This document shows, in pieces, positions 1 to 7,256 of a DNA stretch of 13,683 nt. The notes under the pieces are model-generated. The model was not told where the DNA came from, made no database searches, and was given only the letters and a program-made list of their open reading frames with translations. The translations under genes were made by a program, and so were the position numbers. Positions within the stretch are counted from its first letter, which is position 1. Every line of letters starts with the position of its first letter. Source of the DNA: Sphingomonas sp. (GTDB lineage Bacteria > Pseudomonadota > Alphaproteobacteria > Sphingomonadales > Sphingomonadaceae); contig JAICVC010000040.1 in NCBI GenBank assembly GCA_025935515.1, forward strand, positions 1-13,683, written 5' to 3'.

Positions 1-195
1 CAAGAGTCACCGGGGCGCCCCCTTCCCGGTTGGAGATCATCGAGTCGCGCTCGAAGAATAGTGGATTTAGAGCAATTTACCCAAACATCATCAATAGGAA
101 TTTAACCATAGTTAAATTTCCCCTCTGGGCTGCCTGTCTCGCAGCGGGATTGTGGGTGGACGGAACCGGAGGGTTGCTGCAGGCCTTTTACCGCC
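1..195. other. Upstream intergenic region, AT-rich, no gene assigned
   Basis: The stretch from about 60 to 120 is clearly AT-richer than the rest of the window and carries a perfect palindrome, so it looks like a promoter region for the plus-strand genes that follow. Two short edge fragments are possible but not supportable. A plus-strand frame runs from position 2 to a TAG at 59-61 and could be the tail of a preceding gene. A minus-strand frame with ATG at 40-38 running off the left edge could be the start of a divergent gene, but it has no clear Shine-Dalgarno sequence. I do not recognise either. Confidence 0.5.
99..118. promoter_or_regulatory. Operator-like perfect inverted repeat
   Basis: AATTTAAC, four-base spacer CATA, then GTTAAATT: a perfect 8-bp inverted repeat in the AT-rich stretch about 80 bp before the first plus-strand ORF. 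Its size and symmetry suit a dimeric regulator. The left half contains the 8-mer TTAACCAT (102-109), which I recall as one reported CtrA-associated motif in Caulobacter. The two TTAA blocks are 6 bases apart, however, not the 7 of the classical CtrA site. The regulator is unknown. Confidence 0.4.
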
Positions 196-315
196 GTGGC
201 GAAACTCGATGAAACCAATCGACTGTCCTGGCCGTGGTGGGCGCCGTGGGCTCTGCTCGCGGTCGCGGCGACGTCGGTCTTGACCATCGCGGCGACGCTC
301 TACGACATTTTGTAG
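196..315 (+). CDS. Possible 39-residue single-helix membrane peptide
   Basis: An open frame runs from GTG 196 to TAG 313-315. It has a short charged N-terminus with K3, D5, E6 and R9, a Trp/Pro patch (WPWWAPW, residues 12-18), then a hydrophobic stretch to about residue 34 that would form one membrane helix, ending YDIL. The stop lies four bases before the GTG of the receptor gene, so the two could be translationally linked. The Shine-Dalgarno candidate is poor: GGAGGG at 168-173 is far upstream and AGG at 181-183 is 12 bases from the start. I do not recognise a family. It could be a genuine micro-protein, or the remnant of an export signal once joined to the receptor. No signal-peptidase motif is evident. 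Confidence 0.4.
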   Translation: MAKLDETNRLSWPWWAPWALLAVAATSVLTIAATLYDIL

Positions 316-319
316 CGGC

Positions 320-2317
320 GTGCCGCAAGCGCTGCCGCCACCGCCTCCGGCAATCGTCATCACCGGCACCGCGCTGCCTGAGGCCCGGGCGGACCGAGTC
401 TATACGGTCGAGCGGATCAGCGAGCGCAGGATCGCGCAGTCCCCCAGCCATGAGCTCGACCAGTTGCTCAAGGAAGTTCCCGGCATCCAGCTGTTCCGCC
501 GCTCGGATGCCCGGAGCGGTCATCCCACCAGCCAGGGCGTGACCCTGCGCGCGATCGGCGGGAACGCATCGAGCCGCGCTCTGCTGGTGCTCGACGGGGT
601 ACCGCAAAGCGATCCCTTCGGCGGCTGGATCAACTGGCCCGCTTATGACCCCGCCGGCCTGTCCGGAATCCGGGTTATTCGCGGTGGCGGAAGCGTCGCC
701 AACGGGCCAGGCGCGCTCGCCGGGACGATCGAGATGACGAGCCGTGCAGATGCCGGGGCTGGTGGCGAGATTTTCGTCGGCAGCCGCGACTCGCTCGAGG
801 CCCGCGGCCGGATCGGACTCGATGCCGGCGGGGGCGTGCTGAGCCTCAGCGGCCGCGGCGCGCGCAGCGACGGATTCGTGCCGATCACGCAAGATACGCG
901 CGGGCCGGCCGATCATGCCGCGCCCTATCGCGAATGGAGCGGCCGCGGGCGCTGGGTCGCGCCGGTCGGCCCATCGACCGAACTGCAGGCGAGCCTGTCC
1001 GGCTTTCACGACTGGCGGACCCGCGGCACTGACTTCAGCAGCGACCGCACCAATGGCGCCGATGCGTCCGTGCGCCTGGTCGACCGCGGCCGTTGGCAAT
1101 GGAGCGCGCTCGGCTATTGGCAGTGGCGAAACCTCAGGAGCAGCACCGCCAGCCTGAGCGCCGGACGCACCAGCGCGACCCGGGTCCTGCTGCAGGACAG
1201 CGTGCCTTCGCGCGGGTTCGGCGGCAGCATCGAAGTGCGGCCGCCGCTGCCGGACGGTATCGAGCTTCGGCTCGGTGGGGACGCGCGTCGGACCACCGGC
1301 GAAACGCGCGAGCTCGCCAATTTCGCGGCCGGCCAGCCGACCCGGCGGCGCCGCGCGGGCGGCGAGACCTGGACCGGCGGCGCCTTTGCGGAAGCCTCGG
1401 CCGAGCTGAGCGGCATCGTGCTGAGCGCCGGCGCGCGGCTGGATCGCTGGCAGATCGAAGGCGGCCATCTGTTCGAACAGACGATCGCGACCGGCGCGGT
1501 GACCCGCGACGAGCACTACCAACCTCGCCACGGCTGGCGGCCGACGGCGCGCGGCGGCCTGATTGCGCCGATTGGAGCCGGCTTCAACCTGCGTTCGGCG
1601 GCTTATCTCGGCTGGCGCATGCCGACGTTGAACGAATTGTTCCGGCCGTTTCGCGCGGGAGCGGACGCAACGGCGGCCAACCCGGGCCTCAATCCCGAGC
1701 GGCTTGCCGGGATTGAAGCTGGGATCGACTATTCGAAGGGGCCGTGGCGCGCTTCGGTCACCGCATTCGCCAACCGGCTGAAGCACGCGATCGCCAACGT
1801 CACGCTGGCGGCGGGTCCGGGCAACTTCCCCCAGGTCGGATTTGTCGGCGCCGGCGGAAGCTTTCGCCAGCGGCAGAATGTCGACGCGGTGAAGGTGCGA
1901 GGAATCGAGGCCGCGGCGGAATGGACCCGCGGGCCGTGGGCGGTTCGCGCCGGCGCGAGTTTCACCCATGCGCGAATGCAGACGGGCGGAGCAGCGGCTC
2001 TCCTCGACGGACTGCGGCCCGCGCAGACGCCGAAATTCGCGGCGACGCTGGCGGGGAGCTGGGAACAAGAAGGGCGGGGTGCCCAGCTCGTTCTGCGGCG
2101 GGTGGGCGCGCAATATGAGGACGATCTCAACACGCGGTTACTCAAGGGGGCGACGACGCTCGACGCCTTCGCCTCATGGCCGCTCAGTGGCCGGCTGCAA
2201 CTCGTCGCGCGCGCCGAGAACCTCACCGACGCGCTGGTGATGGCGGGTATCGGCGGGGACGGCTCGGTTGAGCGCGCGACTCCGAGGACGCTGTGGATCG
2301 GCGTCAGGCTCCGATAG
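320..2317 (+). CDS. TonB-dependent outer-membrane receptor, no visible signal peptide
   Basis: This is a 665-residue protein of the TonB-dependent receptor family, which imports large or scarce ligands across the outer membrane using TonB energy. A TonB-box-like AIVITG lies at residues 11-16 after a Pro run. The plug domain covers about 28-141, including the segment around LRAIGG (76-81) and LDGVPQSDPFGGW (91-103). A Gly- and aromatic-rich beta-barrel fills the rest, ending in a strand with ENLTDA and a final LRLR. The ligand cannot be read from sequence. Oddity: the only start in this frame is GTG 320, because a TGA at 281-283 closes the frame upstream, and the resulting N-terminus has no signal peptide. 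A frameshift or deletion at the 5' end, or a sequencing error, is likely; otherwise the receptor could not reach the outer membrane. The DUF347 gene follows after 9 bases. Confidence 0.85.
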   Translation: MPQALPPPPPAIVITGTALPEARADRVYTVERISERRIAQSPSHELDQLLKEVPGIQLFRRSDARSGHPTSQGVTLRAIGGNASSRALLVLDGVPQSDPFGGWINWPAYDPAGLSGIRVIRGGGSVANGPGALAGTIEMTSRADAGAGGEIFVGSRDSLEARGRIGLDAGGGVLSLSGRGARSDGFVPITQDTRGPADHAAPYREWSGRGRWVAPVGPSTELQASLSGFHDWRTRGTDFSSDRTNGADASVRLVDRGRWQWSALGYWQWRNLRSSTASLSAGRTSATRVLLQDSVPSRGFGGSIEVRPPLPDGIELRLGGDARRTTGETRELANFAAGQPTRRRRAGGETWTGGAFAEASAELSGIVLSAGARLDRWQIEGGHLFEQTIATGAVTRDEHYQPRHGWRPTARGGLIAPIGAGFNLRSAAYLGWRMPTLNELFRPFRAGADATAANPGLNPERLAGIEAGIDYSKGPWRASVTAFANRLKHAIANVTLAAGPGNFPQVGFVGAGGSFRQRQNVDAVKVRGIEAAAEWTRGPWAVRAGASFTHARMQTGGAAALLDGLRPAQTPKFAATLAGSWEQEGRGAQLVLRRVGAQYEDDLNTRLLKGATTLDAFASWPLSGRLQLVARAENLTDALVMAGIGGDGSVERATPRTLWIGVRLR

Positions 2318-2326
2318 AAGCCCCCA

Positions 2327-3127
2327 ATGGACGATCGCGCTCAACAGCTCAGCAAAGTGCCGGCGATCACGCTCGGGTTCTGGATCATCAAAATCCTCGC
2401 GACGACGCTCGGCGAAACCGGCGGCGATACCGTCAGCATGAGCTGGCTCGGCGAGACCACGCCTGAAGCAGGGGCGTCGGGCCTCAATGGTTACCTGGTC
2501 GGAACCGGCCTGTTCGGGGTCGCGCTGATCGTTCTCGTGTGGCTGCAGATCCGCGCGCGCAGGTTCAACCCGTGGCTCTATTGGGCGACCATCGTCGCAT
2601 CGACGACCTGTGGCACGACGCTCGCCGATTTCTGCACGCGATCGCTCGGCATCGGTTATCCGGGCGGGTCGCTGCTGCTGCTCGCTTGCGTCCTCTCATC
2701 GCTGTTCGTGTGGCACCGGACACTGGGCACGGTCGACGTCAATTCGATCCGGGAGCCCAGGCCCGAGGCGTTTTACTGGCTGACCATCACTTTCTCGCAG
2801 ACGCTTGGAACCGCGCTTGGCGACTGGGTCGCGGACGCGGGCGCGGGATATGGCGGCGGGGCGTTGCTGTTCGGCGCTGCGCTAGCGGTCCTGGCCATCC
2901 TCTGTTTCGCGACCAGGGTCAGCCGGGTCGCTCTGTTCTGGGCGGCCTTCATCCTGACCCGGCCGCTGGGCGCAACGGTGGGCGATTTCCTCGACAAGCC
3001 GGTGGCAAAGGGCGGGCTCGATCTCAGCCGTCCGCTGGCGACGCTGGCCCTCCCGGTGGCGATCCTGGTGCTGATCCTGGCAATCCCGCAGCGCCCCGGT
3101 GCGCACCCGCAGGGCGCGAGCGGCTGA
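2327..3127 (+). CDS. DUF347 four-repeat integral membrane protein (COG4705-like)
   Basis: This is a 266-residue, strongly hydrophobic protein built from four copies of one unit. Each unit has an aromatic-Trp pair opening a helix, then a Gly-x-Thr/Ala-x-Gly/Ala-Asp motif: W19 with GETGGD (29-34), W86 with GTTLAD (96-101), W151 with GTALGD (161-166), and W205 with GATVGD (215-220). This matches Pfam DUF347, known as four tandem repeats of two helices with a conserved Trp, in bacterial inner-membrane proteins of unknown function. The repeated acidic residues next to membrane helices would fit a cation or small-molecule permease, which is inference. It starts 9 bases after the receptor stop, so the pair is probably one operon and may share a substrate. 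Its TGA directly abuts the stop of the convergent cytochrome gene. Confidence 0.85.
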   Translation: MDDRAQQLSKVPAITLGFWIIKILATTLGETGGDTVSMSWLGETTPEAGASGLNGYLVGTGLFGVALIVLVWLQIRARRFNPWLYWATIVASTTCGTTLADFCTRSLGIGYPGGSLLLLACVLSSLFVWHRTLGTVDVNSIREPRPEAFYWLTITFSQTLGTALGDWVADAGAGYGGGALLFGAALAVLAILCFATRVSRVALFWAAFILTRPLGATVGDFLDKPVAKGGLDLSRPLATLALPVAILVLILAIPQRPGAHPQGASG

Positions 3128-3544
3128 TCATTTGGCGCGGGTGTAGAGGAAGGCCGTGATATCGCGCGCGTCGCCTGCGCCGACGCTGAGGTCGGGCATC
3201 GCCGTGCCTGGCGCGACATGCTGCGGATCGCGAATCCAGCGCTGCATGTTGGCGGGGTTGTTGGCGAGATGCCCGCCGATGACGACGCGGAGCGCGACCC
3301 CGTCCAGCGGCGGGCCGACCATGCCGGTCGCGGTGCGCACGTTCTTGAGCGCGTGGCAGCTGCCGCAGCCGTACTGGATGAACAAGGCCTCGCCGCGCGC
3401 CGGATCGCCACCGGTTTCGGCGGCGGCATGCATCCGCATCCGGCTGCGCTGCTCGGCATATTCATAGATGATGCCGACGAGGGCGACCACGACGAGGATC
3501 GCGGCGACCACCGCGAACGTGAGCTTAGTTGGCGGAGAGCGCAC
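3128..3544 (-). CDS. Membrane-anchored c-type cytochrome, last gene of oxidase operon
   Basis: This is a 138-residue single-heme cytochrome c. An N-terminal membrane anchor spans about residues 8-27 and is followed by a periplasmic domain. The heme attachment motif is CGSCH (60-64), and the likely sixth ligand is M116 in a TAMPDLS context. GTG 3544 is chosen as start because AAGGAGG (3556-3550) lies five bases upstream; a longer frame to 3598 would add an implausible N-terminus inside ctaG. It overlaps the ctaG end by 20 bases. Its place in the operon suggests it carries electrons to, or associates with, the caa3 oxidase. No cleavable signal is evident, so it should stay anchored facing the periplasm. 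Confidence 0.88.
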   Translation of the reverse strand: MRSPPTKLTFAVVAAILVVVALVGIIYEYAEQRSRMRMHAAAETGGDPARGEALFIQYGCGSCHALKNVRTATGMVGPPLDGVALRVVIGGHLANNPANMQRWIRDPQHVAPGTAMPDLSVGAGDARDITAFLYTRAK

Positions 3545-4352
3545 GCGCGCCTCCTTCGGAATAGCGCAGCCATTTGTAGAACAGCACCATTGCGGCAATG
3601 CCGTGGAAGGCGCCGCCGGGAATCCACATGATCAGCCCCGCCAGGCGCTGGTCGTCGACGGGATCGAGGCCGATGCCGGTCATGCCCATCGCCGCATAAT
3701 CCGCGTACCACGGGCTCGACGACAGGCTCATCAGCGCGCCCAAGGCGCCGCCGATCAGCGAGGTCGCGAACAGGCAGGCGGCCGAGACTCCATAACCGCT
3801 GGCGCGCCCGCGCGGGTGGAGCATCGCCCACCAGAACAGCAGCGAGCTCAAGAAAAAGCAGGCATGCTGGGCGACGTGCCAGCCGAAGCTGTCGAGCGCC
3901 CGGTCGAACAGCGGCGGGGCATGCCAGACCCACATCACCGCGCCCTGGATGACGGTCGCCGTGACCGGCTCGGTGAGGCGGCGCCAGAGCTTTTGCAGCG
4001 GCGATTTCCAGCTGCCGGCGAGCGTATGCCGGAGCGGTCGCGGCAGACCCCAGGCGAGGATTGCGCCGGCCCCCGATGCGGCCAGCAGCAACGTCGCAAC
4101 GAGCATGATCAGCTCGTGCTCGACCATGTGCATGGTGAAGCTGCGCTCGCCCGCTTCGTGGAGCGGCGAGGTCAGCGATAATGCAAGCACCAGCCAACCG
4201 CAGAGGAACAGCGTCGGCCGCACCGGGGTCGAAGCCCGCTTCGAGAGGCGCGACCAGCCGACCGCGAAGATGAGCAAGGCAAGTGCGAGCGGGACGGTCA
4301 GCAGCGGATCCAGCGTCCAGCCGAGCGCGTCGCCGTGATGATGTTGGTGCAT
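3525..4352 (-). CDS. ctaG: Cytochrome c oxidase assembly factor CtaG (caa3 type)
   Basis: This is a 275-residue polytopic membrane protein of the Caa3_CtaG family, needed for maturation of caa3-type oxidases and thought to help deliver copper. Visible family signatures are HMVEH (75-79), the WHAP motif (143-146), H159 and H163 around HVAQHACFF, a DPVDDQ loop (230-235) and LIMW (240-243). About seven hydrophobic segments can be seen. The His-rich N-terminus (MHQHHH) may bind metal. It is not the Cox11 family that is also called CtaG in other proteobacteria. ATG 4352 is chosen because it shares one base with the stop of the preceding gene (TGATG). A longer frame upstream is Arg-rich and lies in the wrong frame of that neighbour. 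Confidence 0.9.
   Translation of the reverse strand: MHQHHHGDALGWTLDPLLTVPLALALLIFAVGWSRLSKRASTPVRPTLFLCGWLVLALSLTSPLHEAGERSFTMHMVEHELIMLVATLLLAASGAGAILAWGLPRPLRHTLAGSWKSPLQKLWRRLTEPVTATVIQGAVMWVWHAPPLFDRALDSFGWHVAQHACFFLSSLLFWWAMLHPRGRASGYGVSAACLFATSLIGGALGALMSLSSSPWYADYAAMGMTGIGLDPVDDQRLAGLIMWIPGGAFHGIAAMVLFYKWLRYSEGGARALSAN
3550..3556 (-). promoter_or_regulatory. Shine-Dalgarno setting the GTG start of the terminal cytochrome c
   Basis: On the minus strand this reads AAGGAGG, five bases before GTG 3544 and inside the 3' end of ctaG. It is the strongest ribosome site at any of the overlapping junctions of the operon and decides the start in favour of 3544 over 3598. Confidence 0.75.
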
Positions 4353-4687
4353 CACGCCCAGCACCGCGGAATGACCAGCGCGGCGATCAAGGGCAGGACC
4401 ACGCCGATCGCGTAGAGTCCGCAGGCGAGCAGGCCGACGACCGCGACGAGGCGGCGCGCCGGGCTCTCGGCACGCGCCGCGTAGACCCCCCACGAACCGA
4501 ACGCTCCGACGCCGATGACGATGAGGCCGAGCAGGACGCCGCCAATGACGACCCACGCAGCGCCCACGCGGCAGTCCTGGAAGGTCGCGTCCGAGCCGAT
4601 TTGGTGCGCGAGGAAATAACCGGTGGTGCCGAGCGCGAGCCCGGCCCAGGGCATGAAGCCGTCGCGGATGCGCTCGCTCGTCTTCAC
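4352..4687 (-). CDS. Small three-helix protein at the ctaF (subunit IV) position
   Basis: This is a 111-residue hydrophobic protein with three probable helices at about 11-29, 44-66 and 79-105. A short loop, HQIGSDATFQDCR (28-40), lies between helices one and two. It starts at GTG 4687, whose GTGA overlaps the subunit III stop, and it ends one base into ctaG. In Bacillus the caa3 order is ctaC-D-E-F-G, where ctaF encodes a roughly 110-residue three-helix subunit IV. This gene occupies the same slot with the same size and topology, so it is a candidate subunit IV or oxidase accessory factor. I see no convincing sequence identity with CtaF, so the assignment rests on position and shape. Confidence 0.75.
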   Translation of the reverse strand: MKTSERIRDGFMPWAGLALGTTGYFLAHQIGSDATFQDCRVGAAWVVIGGVLLGLIVIGVGAFGSWGVYAARAESPARRLVAVVGLLACGLYAIGVVLPLIAALVIPRCWA

Positions 4688-5295
4688 AGCCGCGGGACCC
4701 AGTAGATCATCAGGTAGATCGGCAGCCACAGCAGCCAGACGTAGCGCCAGTAGAGACAATTCTCGTCGGTATCGACGAGGCGGCGGCCATCCCAGCCGAG
4801 GTTGGTGCGCATCAGCAGCCACAACACGATCGTATCGACCCAGTCGGTGAGAATGTGTGTCGTGTGCAGCAGAAGCAGGGCCCAGATGATCGAGCTGTAG
4901 GCGTCGTCGGTCCAGCGGCAATTGAGGCTGTTGAACTCGAACCCTCGGATGACCAGCAGCACCGCGCCGATGGCGACGAGCAGCGGCATCAGCATGCGGA
5001 TCGCCGGCACGTCGCGCTTTTCCGCCGCTTTCTTGATCATCGTATTTGGAATTTCACTGAGCAGGATCAAAATCGTAAATAGCGTTCCGGCAAGGACGTC
5101 CGGCGCCTGCCGGCCCTCGGGCGGCCACCCCTGTTCGTGGCCCATCAGGAAGAAGTACGCAGCGAAGGCGAGGCCGAACGCCGCGCCCTCGATCACCATG
5201 AAGCCGATGATCCCCCACCAGGTGAGGCTGCTCGGGCCGAACTTGTGCGTCGGCAGGTCGGCGACCGAGTCGGTGAAGCGCGGCGCCGGGATCAT
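4684..5295 (-). CDS. ctaE: Heme-copper oxidase subunit III
   Basis: This is a 203-residue protein of the cytochrome c oxidase subunit III family, the metal-free membrane subunit that stabilises the catalytic core. Five hydrophobic segments are visible, as in the shorter five-helix bacterial forms. Conserved family features are the buried Glu in the first helix (E36 in MVIEGAAF), the Glu in RGFEF (E119), and the HTTHILTD motif (144-151). The ATG at 5295 sits in an ATGA overlap with the subunit I stop. The stop overlaps the GTG of the next gene by four bases. Stoichiometric co-translation with subunit I is therefore likely. Confidence 0.92.
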   Translation of the reverse strand: MIPAPRFTDSVADLPTHKFGPSSLTWWGIIGFMVIEGAAFGLAFAAYFFLMGHEQGWPPEGRQAPDVLAGTLFTILILLSEIPNTMIKKAAEKRDVPAIRMLMPLLVAIGAVLLVIRGFEFNSLNCRWTDDAYSSIIWALLLLHTTHILTDWVDTIVLWLLMRTNLGWDGRRLVDTDENCLYWRYVWLLWLPIYLMIYWVPRL

Positions 5296-7256
5296 GTGAT
5301 AACCGGCTCCGGCTCACGCTTCATCTCCTTGGGCCAGAACCAGGCGATGATCGCGATCGCCGACGGAATCGCGCCGAACACCACGGCCCAGGGCGAGAAG
5401 ATCGAGGCGATGAAGAAGATCGCGACGGCGATCGAGGTTATGAAGGGCCACAGGCTCGCCGCGGGCACCGGCTCGCGAAGGTCGGGCGTAGCGGCGACGA
5501 CGGTGGTCAGAAGGATTTCTTTCTCATCGACGCGAAGGCCGGTGACCACGGGCAGCTCGCCGGCAATGTCCCACAGCGGCGTTCGGCTTTCGACGACGGG
5601 CACATGCGCGAAATTGTAGACGGGCGGCGGGGAAGAGGTCGCCCATTCGAGGCTCGTCGCGCCCCACGGGTTCGCCGGTGCGATGGCGCCGCGGTAAAGC
5701 GAGACCAGCCCGTTGATCACGAACAGCACGACCGAGGATGCAACGACGAAGGCGCCGATAGTCGAAAGCAGGTTGGGCAGTTCCAGCCCGAGGCCCGCGG
5801 GGTAGGTATAGACTCGCCGCGGCATCCCGAGCAGCCCGCTGAGATGCATCGGGAAGAAGGTCAGCTGGAAGCCGAGGAAGATCGTCCAGAAACCGATCTT
5901 TCCCAGCGTATCGCTCATCATCCGCCCGGTGATCTTCGGATACCAGTAGGTGAGGATGCCGAGCAGCGGGAAAACTGCGCCGCCGATCAGGACGTAATGA
6001 AAGTGAGCGACGATGAAATAGGTGTCGTGCAACTGGAGGTCGAGCGGGACCGAGGCGATGATGACTCCGGTCAGGCCGCCGATGACGAAGGTGATGATGA
6101 AGCCGATCACGTACAGCATCGGCACCTGCAGGCGCGGACGCCCGTCCCACATCGTCGCAAGCCAGCAGAAGATTTGCAGCGCCGTCGGGATTGCCACGGT
6201 CATGCTGGCGGCGGTGTAGAAGCTGTAGCCAACCCGCGGCAGGCCGGTCGCGAACATGTGGTGGACCCAAAGGCCGAAGGCGAGGATCCCGGTCGATACC
6301 AGGGCGAGCACGACGACTGGGTAAGCGAACACCGGCCGGCGGCAGAAGGTCTCGACGATGACGCTGACGAAGCCGGTCGCGGGGAGGAAGATGATGTAGA
6401 CCTCGGGGTGGCCGAAGAACCAGAACAGATGCTGCCACAGCAAGGCGTCGCCATGCTCCCAGCTGTTGTAGAATTGCGTCCCGACGAGCCGGTCGGAAAT
6501 CAGCATCGACGAGGCCAGCGCGACCGCCGGCATCGAGAAGATGATCATCACGGCGACGACCAACATCGCCCAGGCGAACAGCGGCATGCGTGCCAGAGTC
6601 ATGCCGGGGGCGCGGGTCTTGAGGATGGTGCAGACGAGCACCACCGCGGCGGCGAGCGCCGAAATCTCGGTGAAGGTGATCATCTGGGCCCAGATGTCGG
6701 CCCGCTTTCCCGGCGAGAATTGCGGGCCGGACAAGGGGGTGTAGGCGAACCAGCCGATGTCCGGCGCGATGTTGAGCGCGAACGCGCCCCACAAGAGAAG
6801 CCCGCCGAACAGGTACATATAATAGCTGAACGCGTTGAGCCGCGGGAAGGCGGTCGAGCGCGTGCCGAGCATCAGCGGGATGATGTAGACCGCCACGCCT
6901 TCCATCACCGGCACGGCGAACAGGAACATCATCGTCGAGCCGTGCATGGTGAACAGCTCATTGTAGCGCTGCGCGCTGATGAGGTTGCTGTCGGGCCGCG
7001 CCAGCTGGAGCCGCATCAGCAAGGCGAGGAAGCCGCCTGCGGCAAGGAACAGCAGCGCAGTGACGATATAGCGGCGGCCGATCTCCTTATGGTCGACGGT
7101 CGCCAACCAGCCGAGGATCCCCGGCGGGCGGTGCCAGGTCCGCTCGAGCCGGGCCTCGAGCTTTGCGCCCTTGAGCTGCGGTCCGTCGCGGGCGAGCTTC
7201 TCGCGCTCCTTCGCAAGCCGTTCGTCCTCTTCGCGGACCTCGGGCGGCTCGTTCAT
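5292..7256 (-). CDS. ctaD: Heme-copper oxidase subunit I, non-canonical proton channels
   Basis: This 654-residue catalytic subunit reduces O2 to water at a heme-copper centre in the inner membrane. All metal ligands are present: heme a His H105 (MHG) and H420; heme a3 H418; CuB H283, H332, H333; the cross-linking Tyr Y287 in GHPEVY; Mg-site H410-D411; propionate Arg pair R480-R481. E285 of GHPEVY marks an A1-type enzyme. Unusually, the D-channel entrance Asp is S134 (GTRSTAFPRLN), the upstream channel Asn is V125 or nearby by alignment, and the K-channel Lys is Q361 (IPTALQIF). The C-terminus has an extra domain with one or two more helices (about 603-642), as in other caa3 enzymes, and the N-terminus has a charged 45-residue extension. 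ATG 7256 is chosen for its ATGA overlap with the subunit II stop. Confidence 0.96.
   Translation of the reverse strand: MNEPPEVREEDERLAKEREKLARDGPQLKGAKLEARLERTWHRPPGILGWLATVDHKEIGRRYIVTALLFLAAGGFLALLMRLQLARPDSNLISAQRYNELFTMHGSTMMFLFAVPVMEGVAVYIIPLMLGTRSTAFPRLNAFSYYMYLFGGLLLWGAFALNIAPDIGWFAYTPLSGPQFSPGKRADIWAQMITFTEISALAAAVVLVCTILKTRAPGMTLARMPLFAWAMLVVAVMIIFSMPAVALASSMLISDRLVGTQFYNSWEHGDALLWQHLFWFFGHPEVYIIFLPATGFVSVIVETFCRRPVFAYPVVVLALVSTGILAFGLWVHHMFATGLPRVGYSFYTAASMTVAIPTALQIFCWLATMWDGRPRLQVPMLYVIGFIITFVIGGLTGVIIASVPLDLQLHDTYFIVAHFHYVLIGGAVFPLLGILTYWYPKITGRMMSDTLGKIGFWTIFLGFQLTFFPMHLSGLLGMPRRVYTYPAGLGLELPNLLSTIGAFVVASSVVLFVINGLVSLYRGAIAPANPWGATSLEWATSSPPPVYNFAHVPVVESRTPLWDIAGELPVVTGLRVDEKEILLTTVVAATPDLREPVPAASLWPFITSIAVAIFFIASIFSPWAVVFGAIPSAIAIIAWFWPKEMKREPEPVIT

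Noticed and set aside
30..212. 60-residue plus-strand frame starting at the GTG/TTG-like codon in the leader
   Set aside because: It runs through the AT-rich promoter stretch and palindrome, has no Shine-Dalgarno sequence, and its composition does not look like a protein of this genome.
188..2113. Very long minus-strand open frame antisense to the TonB receptor gene
   Set aside because: High GC content keeps antisense frames open. The translation is Arg/Ala/Pro-rich without recognisable domains, while the plus strand encodes a clear receptor.
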